Shown here: positions 1 through 4,646 of the stretch, piece after piece
How positions within the stretch are numbered: the stretch's first letter is position 1
Layout: each line of letters opens with the position of its first letter
Source of the DNA: Candidatus Cloacimonadota bacterium
Lineage (GTDB): Bacteria; Hydrothermota; E44-bin80
DNA: 6,093 nucleotides
Reading direction: 5' to 3'
NCBI GenBank assembly: GCA_004376305.1
Contig: SOKD01000205.1
Location: 1-6,093, forward strand
The notes under the pieces: model-generated
Seen by the model: the letters and a program-made list of their open reading frames with translations, nothing else
Told to the model about the DNA's origin: nothing
Databases searched by the model: none
Program-made: the position numbers and the translations under genes

Positions 1-477
1 TTCAGGATGAATGATGCCGGTAACAGCGATACCATACTTTAATGATTCATCATCTATGCTGTGTCCTCCCACCAGGATTACATCTGCTTCCTGTAATTTA
101 TGCAAACCACCTTCAAGAATTCTTTTGAGAATATCAATTGAAATCTTCTTCTTTGGAAAGGAAACAATATTGAGGGCAGTTAATGGCTTGCCGCCCATTG
201 CATAGACATCACTGAGCGCATTAGCAACAGCGATTTCGCCAAAATCAAACGGATCATCCACGATTGGAGGGAAGAAATCCACCGTCTGGACAATGGCAAT
301 ATCATCCGTCAACTTATACACACCCGCATCTTCTGCGCCTTCGAATCCGGCAATGAGATTAGGGTCGTGTTTCATGGTGAGCCCACAAAGAGCCTGGTCC
401 AGGTACCCTGGTCCGAGTTTTGCTGCTCAACCAGCAAATTGTGTGTACTTTGTTAGTTTAATATCGTTCTTTTTCAT
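1..477 (-). CDS. selD: Selenide, water dikinase (selenophosphate synthetase), selenocysteine-containing, 3' end beyond window
   Basis: SelD makes selenophosphate, the selenium donor for selenocysteine and selenouridine, from selenide and ATP in the cytoplasm. The 159 codons present begin [16 protein letters not shown], then an in-frame TGA at codon 17 (427-429), then [12 protein letters not shown]. coli SelD has catalytic Cys17 at this position and Lys20 in the same loop; here the loop is G-U-A-A-K, so TGA is read as selenocysteine. Downstream, typical SelD stretches follow in order: [48 protein letters not shown] and [11 protein letters not shown]. The frame is otherwise open to the window edge. 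The family is near 347 residues in E. coli, so roughly 190 are missing on the left. The ATG at 475-477 overlaps the regulator's TGA stop as ATGA, with no good ribosome binding site of its own, so translation is probably coupled. A standard gene caller would start wrongly at Met35 (373-375) or call a pseudogene. Identity is very sure; selenocysteine is near certain. Confidence 0.96.
390..429 (-). promoter_or_regulatory. Candidate bacterial SECIS element just after the selD UGA codon
   Basis: Bacterial selenocysteine insertion needs an mRNA hairpin immediately 3' of UGA, bound by SelB. Counting U of UGA as +1, the RNA has CCAGG (+19 to +23), loop GUA (+24 to +26) and CCUGG (+27 to +31), a perfect 5-bp stem at 399-411. 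An A-A mismatch and two G-C pairs extend it to 396-414. GAGC (+2 to +5) can also pair with GCUC (+37 to +40), closing a 40-nt structure that starts inside the UGA. The loop lies at the distance seen in E. coli fdhF, with G residues at the tip. The pairing is read by eye; no folding energy was calculated. Confidence 0.75.
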
Positions 478-1370
478 TTGTTCTCAGGATAGGTTTTTTT
501 AATGAAGTCGAAGAGCGTTAATCCTGCTCGGGAAAATCCACCGACAGAATGCGTAACTATCCAGAAATTCCTCTCTATGACAAGATCCTTGATGAGAATC
601 TTCTTGAGGAGCTTCTGGTTCAACTCGTTTTTTATTGTTCTTTCCGACACAAATGTTGCACCTAATCCAGCAATAGCTCCCTGTTTGACCGCTTCCGTAC
701 TTCCGAGTTCCATGACAATGGTGAGGTCTTTTTTTGTAATCCCTTTTTTTGCAAGTTTCTCAAGAACAACCATCCTCGTACCGGAACTGCTCTCTCTGAA
801 TACCAGTGGAACTTTTTTCAATTCTGCAAGCTCTATTTGGCTTTTTTTCATCGAGGGATTGGCTACAAATATGATGTGGTCTCTAATCAGTTTATGGAAG
901 GTGAGCCCGCTTTTTCTTACCTTTTCCCCAACGATTCCAAATTCAACATTCTGCTCAAACACATCCTGTATGATCTCACTCGTATCGCCGATTCTCATAG
1001 ACAAATTGATACCAGGATAATTTTTCTTAAAACGGAGCAACACATCAGGGAGGATATAGGTTCCAGGAACCGTACTGGCGCCAATTTCGACTTCGCCGCG
1101 CTTCAACTGGTTAACCTCATTGATGGCATCCGCAGTTTCGCTGGTGAGTTTCAAAATTTTCTTTGCATAGTCGTAGAGGAGTTTGCCTGAATCGGTAGGT
1201 GTGATCCCGTCACGTTTTCGGTTGAGGAGAATTGTTCCGTATTTTTTTTCAAGATCGTGAATATGCGTGCTTACGGAAGGTTGCGTGAGATACATTCTTT
1301 CCGCAGCAGCGGTAAAACTGCTTGTTTCAACAACCGCGCAGAATGTCTGCAAACACCGTACAATATCCAT
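474..1370 (-). CDS. LysR-type transcriptional regulator, probably of selenium metabolism
   Basis: A 298-residue LysR-family regulator, normal for the family. The N-terminal winged helix-turn-helix covers about residues 1-60, with the signature FTAAAERMYLTQPSVSTHI followed by DLEKKYGTILLNR. A linker helix follows to about residue 88. The effector-binding domain starts near GEVEIGASTVPGTYILPDVL, a form resembling CysL/CbbR-like members. The start is placed at ATG 1368-1370 (MDIVRCLQTF), where LysR homology begins. The frame runs 20 codons further upstream, but that extension is hydrophobic, unlike LysR proteins, and would contain the promoter. The stop codon overlaps the selD start by four bases. 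A selenium-metabolism-associated LysR subfamily is known beside selD and related genes in anaerobes, so control of selenium genes is a good inference. The effector is unknown. As with many LysR proteins, autoregulation and action on the divergent promoter are plausible. Confidence 0.93.
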   Translation of the reverse strand: MDIVRCLQTFCAVVETSSFTAAAERMYLTQPSVSTHIHDLEKKYGTILLNRKRDGITPTDSGKLLYDYAKKILKLTSETADAINEVNQLKRGEVEIGASTVPGTYILPDVLLRFKKNYPGINLSMRIGDTSEIIQDVFEQNVEFGIVGEKVRKSGLTFHKLIRDHIIFVANPSMKKSQIELAELKKVPLVFRESSSGTRMVVLEKLAKKGITKKDLTIVMELGSTEAVKQGAIAGLGATFVSERTIKNELNQKLLKKILIKDLVIERNFWIVTHSVGGFSRAGLTLFDFIKKTYPENK

Positions 1371-1378
1371 AGAGGTAG

Positions 1379-1405
1379 AGTATATAAAATTATCTAATTT
1401 GTCAA
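1379..1405 (-). promoter_or_regulatory. Probable sigma-70 promoter of the lysR-selD operon
   Basis: On the minus strand TTGACA (1400-1405) is followed after 15 bp by TATACT (1379-1384). The -35 is perfect and the -10 matches five of six bases, but the spacing is short. If used, the start of transcription would fall about 7 bases on, next to the ATG at 1370, giving a nearly leaderless mRNA. This agrees with the lack of a recognisable ribosome binding site before that ATG (CTCTACCTCT precedes it). An upstream promoter cannot be excluded. Confidence 0.55.
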
Positions 1406-1440
1406 ATAGAAAATAACAATAAAGTATCAATGGTTGTGTA

Positions 1441-1482
1441 AAATATTTCTATAAGTAAACAGCCTTTGCATTTGAAATATTT
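1441..1482. repeat. Inverted pair AAATATTTC / GAAATATTT, possible operator
   Basis: AAATATTTC (1441-1449) and its exact reverse complement GAAATATTT (1474-1482) are separated by 24 bp. Each copy contains the self-palindrome AAATATTT, so the two half-sites are 33 bp apart, about three helical turns. The pair lies between the two divergent -35 boxes, a likely place for a regulator such as the adjacent LysR protein. AT-rich sequence makes chance occurrence quite possible. Confidence 0.35.
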
Positions 1483-1528
1483 ATGCTTCGGAAGAGCCAT
1501 TTTGCCTTGAGATACGCTTTGAATTTTC

Positions 1529-1557
1529 TTGACAATCGTATACGCTTGATTTATAGT
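1529..1557 (+). promoter_or_regulatory. Strong sigma-70 promoter for the HAD-antiporter unit
   Basis: TTGACA (1529-1534), a 17-bp spacer and TATAGT (1552-1557) give a perfect -35, optimal spacing and five of six -10 bases. Transcription would begin near 1564, leaving about 107 nt of leader before the HAD start codon. Confidence 0.75.
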
Positions 1558-1661
1558 ACTTTCCGCTGTGATTCATCGATTCAGAAAGTTCTTCTTTTGG
1601 CAGAGTTCAGAGTGAATGAGTGTACTGGTCAAGGAGCGGAGTTTCATTTTAAGATTAGAGT

Positions 1662-1668
1662 GAGGTGA
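1662..1668 (+). promoter_or_regulatory. Ribosome binding site that sets the HAD start at 1671
   Basis: GAGGTGA is a good Shine-Dalgarno match; its GAGG core ends 5 nt before ATG 1671. A GTG at 1665-1667 is in frame two codons earlier but lies inside this site, so the ATG is preferred. Confidence 0.75.
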
Positions 1669-1670
1669 AT

Positions 1671-2141
1671 ATGATTGAATTGAATATTCCTGGTAGAGGA
1701 GATATATCAATAATGAATGTTGTTTTTGATGTGAACGGGACAATAGCGATAGATGGATTGGTAACTAATGAAATCAAAGAGAAACTTGCACAGCTTGAAA
1801 AAAAAGTGTCAGTTTGCTTGCTTACAGCGGATACTTACGGGACGATTGAAAGCGAGATGGGGAAGAGTGGGATTCGGATTCACAGGATAACGTCTCCCGA
1901 AGAAGCAAAGAAGAAGGATGATTTCATCACCAAGATCGGTGAGCAACAGACCATTGCCGTGGGAAATGGAGCAAATGATACTTTGATGCTCAAGCGAGCA
2001 GTTGTGGGGATTTGTGTGATCGATAGGGAAGGCGCATCAGCTGAGGCAGTGAGGAACGCGGATATAGTTGTGTACGGTCAGGAGTCCGTATTCGACCTTC
2101 TGAACCATCCGGAGCGGATTATTGCAACATTGAGAGAATAG
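1671..2141 (+). CDS. HAD-superfamily protein resembling a soluble P-type ATPase domain (COG4087-like)
   Basis: A 156-residue cytoplasmic HAD-fold protein with no membrane segment. HAD motif I is FDVNGTIAIDG: nucleophile Asp20 is present, but the second Asp, the usual acid/base of phosphatases, is Asn22. Motif II is LLTADT (Thr52). Motif III lysine lies in the AKKKDD cluster (80-84). Motif IV is VGNGANDTLML, with Asn99 where P-type ATPases have the first Asp of GDGxND, and Asp103 kept. The C-terminal part (GICVIDREGASAEAVRNADIVV, split by no gap, and LLNHPERIIATLRE) also fits COG4087 from memory. The Asn forms seem typical of that group rather than decay. The missing acid/base suggests slow turnover of an aspartyl-phosphate, as in P-type ATPases, but substrate and role are unknown. 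It is first in a probable two-gene unit with the cation antiporter 43 bp downstream, which hints at an ion-related function. Family is sure; function is not. Confidence 0.88.
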   Translation: MIELNIPGRGDISIMNVVFDVNGTIAIDGLVTNEIKEKLAQLEKKVSVCLLTADTYGTIESEMGKSGIRIHRITSPEEAKKKDDFITKIGEQQTIAVGNGANDTLMLKRAVVGICVIDREGASAEAVRNADIVVYGQESVFDLLNHPERIIATLRE

Positions 2142-2175
2142 TTAGTGATCACAAGATGATTGTTAAACGTTTGCA

Positions 2176-2180
2176 AAGGA
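2176..2180 (+). promoter_or_regulatory. Ribosome binding site of the antiporter
   Basis: AAGGA sits 4 nt before ATG 2185 and 7 nt before the adjacent in-frame ATG 2188. The spacing favours the second ATG slightly, so the protein may be one residue shorter than annotated. Confidence 0.55.
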
Positions 2181-2184
2181 AACA

Positions 2185-3144
2185 ATGATGTTACAGCTCA
2201 TCATCTGGGTAACTGTTTTTATTTTCAGTTTGTTTGTACTCGTAAGGGCTTCTGCGTTCTTCACTGATGCAGCAGAGGTAATAGGAAGGTCATTCAGGAT
2301 TCCTGAGTTTATTGTTGGTGTTACAATTGTTGCAATCGGCACCTCCCTGCCAGAAATTATCTCATCCATTTTTGCTGTAATGAATGACGCATCGGAAATC
2401 GTTGTGGGAAATGTAATTGGTTCCAATATTGCAAATATCTTTCTTGTCATTGGCTTGATTGCTATCATAAGTAAAAAGATAAAAATCAAACATGGAATTA
2501 TTCATACCGATCTTCCACTTCTTATTGGCTCTGCATTCTTTCTTGCGGTGACGATTATTGATGGAAAGTTCAGCTTATTTGAAGCGTTGTTGTGCATTGC
2601 AGGTTTTATTGTGTATATCTTTCATGCAGTAAAGTTTAAAAGAAAACGTGAGGATCCAGCGACCTTGAAAAAAAGCTCAGCAGAACTGCGTGTGAGGATT
2701 CATCCAAAGACACTCGTCATTCTTGCCACCAGCACCATTTTTATTTATATTGGAGCACGGTATACCATTGAAGCAGTTATTAAACTATCAGAGTTTCTCA
2801 AAATAGGAAAAGAAGTCATTGCCGCGAGTGCAATTGCAATTGGAACATCTTTGCCCGAGATGACAGTCAGTATTATTGCTGCAAGGAAGGGAAAACCTGA
2901 AATTGCGATCGGCAATGTCCTTGGTTCGAACATATTTAATGTTTTTATGGTGATGGGAATTCCCGCTCTTTTTGGGACCCTGATTATTCCAAAAAACATT
3001 GTCAGCTTTGGGCTCCCCATACTTCTGGTTGCAACATTTCTTTTCCTGTTTATGACGCAGGACAGAGAAATCAGGAGCAGTGAAGGATGGCTGCTTCTCA
3101 TCTTTTATGTTTTCTTTATTGGGAAATTGTTTCGATTATACTAA
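2185..3144 (+). CDS. Calcium/sodium antiporter (CaCA family, YrbG-like)
   Basis: A 319-residue inner-membrane cation exchanger with the two inverted alpha-repeats that define the CaCA superfamily. Alpha-1 has GTSLPEIISS (52-61) and GNVIGSNIANI (75-85); alpha-2 has GTSLPEMTVS (220-229) and GNVLGSNIFNV (243-253). Aligned from memory with NCX_Mj of Methanocaldococcus, ion-binding Glu54 and Glu213 correspond to Glu57 and Glu225, Ser77 to Ser80 and Asn81 to Asn84; Asp240 is Asn252 here. About ten hydrophobic segments flank a basic loop (about 149-175, KFKRKRED onward) between the halves. Length is normal for bacterial members. Such proteins usually extrude Ca2+ using Na+ or H+; the ion pair here is not shown by sequence. 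It probably shares the HAD gene's transcript. The gene ends 24 bp from the convergent ketoacyl synthase, and no terminator hairpin is visible in that gap. Family assignment is very sure. Confidence 0.94.
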   Translation: MMLQLIIWVTVFIFSLFVLVRASAFFTDAAEVIGRSFRIPEFIVGVTIVAIGTSLPEIISSIFAVMNDASEIVVGNVIGSNIANIFLVIGLIAIISKKIKIKHGIIHTDLPLLIGSAFFLAVTIIDGKFSLFEALLCIAGFIVYIFHAVKFKRKREDPATLKKSSAELRVRIHPKTLVILATSTIFIYIGARYTIEAVIKLSEFLKIGKEVIAASAIAIGTSLPEMTVSIIAARKGKPEIAIGNVLGSNIFNVFMVMGIPALFGTLIIPKNIVSFGLPILLVATFLFLFMTQDREIRSSEGWLLLIFYVFFIGKLFRLY

Positions 3145-3168
3145 GAGGATACATAGTCAGAGTTTAGA

Positions 3169-4242
3169 TTACGGGAATTTATAAACGGTTGCATTTATAT
3201 TCATGCCTGCGCCTACCGATGCAAATACAATAAAATCTCCGCTTTTTAATTTATGATGCTCAATTTTTCCTTTAAGCACAAGGTCAAGCAATGTGGGCAG
3301 TGTTGCTACCGAACTGTTCCCGAGCCAGGATATGCACATCGGCATAACATGAGGCGGTATTTCTTTCTCTCCATATAATTTGAATAGACGCTTTAGTATT
3401 GCATCATCCATCTTTGTGTTTGCCTGGTGTATAAATACTTTGCTTACATCACTAATGCACAATCCCGCTTTTTCAATGCTCTCCCGGGCAACAATGGGGA
3501 CTGTTTTTAAAGCATACTCGTACAACTTATGACCATCCATCTTGAGGAACAATTCATTGCCTTCATAGTGAGGGTTGTACGATTTACCCATCCACAGCAT
3601 ATAAGCGTGATTGATCGTATCAGACCTTTCAGCATGAGAGAGTATCCCGACTGGCTCAGCGTTTTGTATCGCCTCAAGGACGGTTGCTCCTGCCCCATCA
3701 GAATATATCATACTGTCCCGGTCATGCGGGTCTGAAATTCTTGAAAGTGTTTCTGCTCCAATTATGAGAGCTCTCTTTGCTTCACCTGACTTCAAAAAGT
3801 AATCAGCCTGTATCATTCCCTGTAGCCATCCCGGGCAGCCAAAGGGGATATCGTAAGCAATTGTTTTTGGATTTTCTATACCTAATTTATGTTTTACTCT
3901 TGATGCGATGCTTGGCACAAAATCGGATCTTTTGTTGTCTGCTTTCACATCGCCAAAATTATGAGCAATAATAACATAATCAAGGCTCTCCTTATCGATT
4001 TTTGATGATTCCAGAGCATTCCTTGCGGCAAGAAATGCAATATCAGACGTTACAAGATCGTCGGTAATAAATCTCCTTTCTGAAATTCCGGTGATTTCCT
4101 CAAACTTTTTGATGATCTCTTCATTGGTCTTGTCGAATTTCTTCCCATCCGGACCATAAAACTCATTACTGAGAAAATCAGCATTTTGGATAACTTGAGT
4201 GGGTATGTAACTTCCGGTGCTAATAATGACGGAATATTTCAT
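3169..4242 (-). CDS. 3-oxoacyl-ACP synthase III family protein (FabH-like)
   Basis: A 357-residue thiolase-fold condensing enzyme, about 40 longer than E. coli FabH (317). The KAS III triad is intact: Cys136 in DIPFGCPGWLQG, His272 in FIHQANTKMD and Asn309 in SWLGNSSVATLPTLL; the C-terminal glycine motif is FASVGAGMNINA. KAS III enzymes condense an acyl-CoA with malonyl-ACP to start fatty acid chains, and relatives act in specialised lipid or polyketide pathways. The extra length includes an N-terminal insertion (about residues 22-45, EFYGPDGKKFDKTNEEI) and the AHNFGDVKAD region (93-102). From memory this matches a KAS III subfamily common in Bacteroidota, which may be separate from the housekeeping FabH. 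The gene stands alone, convergent with the antiporter and divergent from the radical SAM gene. No fab or acp genes adjoin it, so its pathway is open. It has its own promoter, a leader of about 15 nt and no clear ribosome binding site. Enzyme class is sure; substrate is not. Confidence 0.93.
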   Translation of the reverse strand: MKYSVIISTGSYIPTQVIQNADFLSNEFYGPDGKKFDKTNEEIIKKFEEITGISERRFITDDLVTSDIAFLAARNALESSKIDKESLDYVIIAHNFGDVKADNKRSDFVPSIASRVKHKLGIENPKTIAYDIPFGCPGWLQGMIQADYFLKSGEAKRALIIGAETLSRISDPHDRDSMIYSDGAGATVLEAIQNAEPVGILSHAERSDTINHAYMLWMGKSYNPHYEGNELFLKMDGHKLYEYALKTVPIVARESIEKAGLCISDVSKVFIHQANTKMDDAILKRLFKLYGEKEIPPHVMPMCISWLGNSSVATLPTLLDLVLKGKIEHHKLKSGDFIVFASVGAGMNINATVYKFP

Positions 4243-4263
4243 AATTCAATTTTAATCCGCCTC

Positions 4264-4292
4264 ATAGTACACGACCTGCATTGCCTTGTCAA
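4264..4292 (-). promoter_or_regulatory. Sigma-70 promoter of the ketoacyl synthase gene
   Basis: On the minus strand TTGACA (4287-4292), a 17-bp spacer and TACTAT (4264-4269) precede the gene. The -35 and spacing are ideal and the -10 matches four of six bases. Transcription would begin near 4257, about 15 nt before the ATG at 4240-4242. Confidence 0.7.
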
Positions 4293-4344
4293 GCGAAATC
4301 GGAACAATTCCCCTTATAATCCCTAATTTACATAGCTTTATTAG

Positions 4345-4376
4345 CACCTGAGGTGAGAAAAAAAATTCACTCCTCA
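4345..4376. repeat. Dyad element with CACCT-G-AGGTG palindrome
   Basis: CACCTGAGGTG (4345-4355) is a perfect 5-bp dyad about one central base, compact enough to be an operator. The same bases can form another hairpin: TGAGGTGA (4349-4356) pairs with TCAC (4367-4370) and CTCA (4373-4376), with a two-base bulge and an A-rich loop. No T-run follows on either strand, so it is not an intrinsic terminator. It lies 53 bp upstream of the ketoacyl synthase -35 box. Confidence 0.3.
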
Positions 4377-4492
4377 CAGCTGGAGGAATATTGATACCAG
4401 AAGAAGGTGTTTGATTGTTCTATTTTGGGAATATAAAGATAACTGTCATTGAAGTACCGAATTCATTGTGTTTCAAAATTGGGCTCTGCCTT

Positions 4493-4535
4493 CTATTATT
4501 ATTGAAACTTTTTTCCTGATGGTGCGTAATAATAG
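4493..4535. repeat. Inverted repeat CTATTATTA / TAATAATAG upstream of the radical SAM promoter
   Basis: CTATTATTA (4493-4501) and its exact reverse complement TAATAATAG (4527-4535) flank 25 bp and end 22 bp before the -35 box at 4558. The position suits an activator site. The low complexity means chance is a serious alternative. Confidence 0.35.
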
Positions 4536-4557
4536 TAAACCTTATATGAGTTTGTTA

Positions 4558-4585
4558 TTGACATTTCATTATTTTGATGTATGGT
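4558..4585 (+). promoter_or_regulatory. Probable sigma-70 promoter of the radical SAM gene
   Basis: TTGACA (4558-4563), a 16-bp spacer and TATGGT (4580-4585). The -35 is perfect and the -10 matches four of six bases. Transcription would begin near 4592, giving a leader of about 55 nt. Confidence 0.55.
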
Positions 4586-4635
4586 ACTAAAACATTATGG
4601 AATTACAACTTTTACCCGGCACTAAATTAAATAAC

Positions 4636-4640
4636 AGGAG
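4636..4640 (+). promoter_or_regulatory. Ribosome binding site that sets the radical SAM start at 4647
   Basis: AGGAG lies 6 nt before ATG 4647, ideal spacing. A TTG at 4644-4646 is in frame one codon earlier but is a weaker start with only 3 nt spacing. Confidence 0.75.
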
Positions 4641-4646
4641 CTCTTG

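Larger units (their letters stand above)
1371..1670. other. Divergent intergenic control region between lysR-selD and the HAD-antiporter unit
   Basis: These 300 bases hold a minus-strand promoter at 1379-1405, an AT-rich inverted pair at 1441-1482, an 8-bp direct repeat ATACGCTT at 1512-1519 and 1540-1547, a plus-strand promoter at 1529-1557, and an untranslated leader of about 107 nt. An open frame at 1483-1668 has no family resemblance or ribosome binding site and contains the promoter, so I do not call it a gene. I recognise no known riboswitch in the leader. Confidence 0.7.
4243..4646. other. Divergent intergenic region between ketoacyl synthase and radical SAM genes
   Basis: These 404 bases contain no convincing gene on either strand. 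They hold the minus-strand promoter at 4264-4292, a dyad element at 4345-4376, an inverted repeat at 4493-4535, and the plus-strand promoter and ribosome binding site of the radical SAM gene. The middle (about 4377-4490) shows nothing I can name and could be a remnant or a longer regulatory stretch. Confidence 0.65.

Noticed and set aside
1..477. selD as a pseudogene or a sequencing error because of the in-frame TGA
   Set aside because: The frame is intact on both sides, the TGA falls exactly on the catalytic Cys/Sec site, and a hairpin follows at the right distance.
502..1020. A 172-codon open frame on the plus strand
   Set aside because: It lies wholly inside the LysR gene on the opposite strand and shows no recognisable domain.
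1371..1430. A 20-codon N-terminal extension of the LysR regulator
   Set aside because: The extra residues are hydrophobic and unlike LysR proteins, and the region contains the best promoter; homology begins at Met 1368-1370.
1483..1668. A 61-codon open frame before the HAD gene
   Set aside because: It has no ribosome binding site or family resemblance and contains a near-consensus promoter, so it is leader and promoter DNA.
3145..3168. A bidirectional terminator between the convergent antiporter and ketoacyl synthase genes
   Set aside because: The 24 bases contain no inverted repeat or T-run; termination may occur inside the neighbouring gene or by Rho.
4357..4376. An intrinsic terminator at the A-run and hairpin
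   Set aside because: The A-run is in the loop, not after the stem, and no T-run follows on either strand.
4382..4414. A small ORF after GGAGG (TTG start at 4391)
   Set aside because: It encodes only seven residues, begins with a weak codon, and lies upstream of the identified plus-strand promoter.
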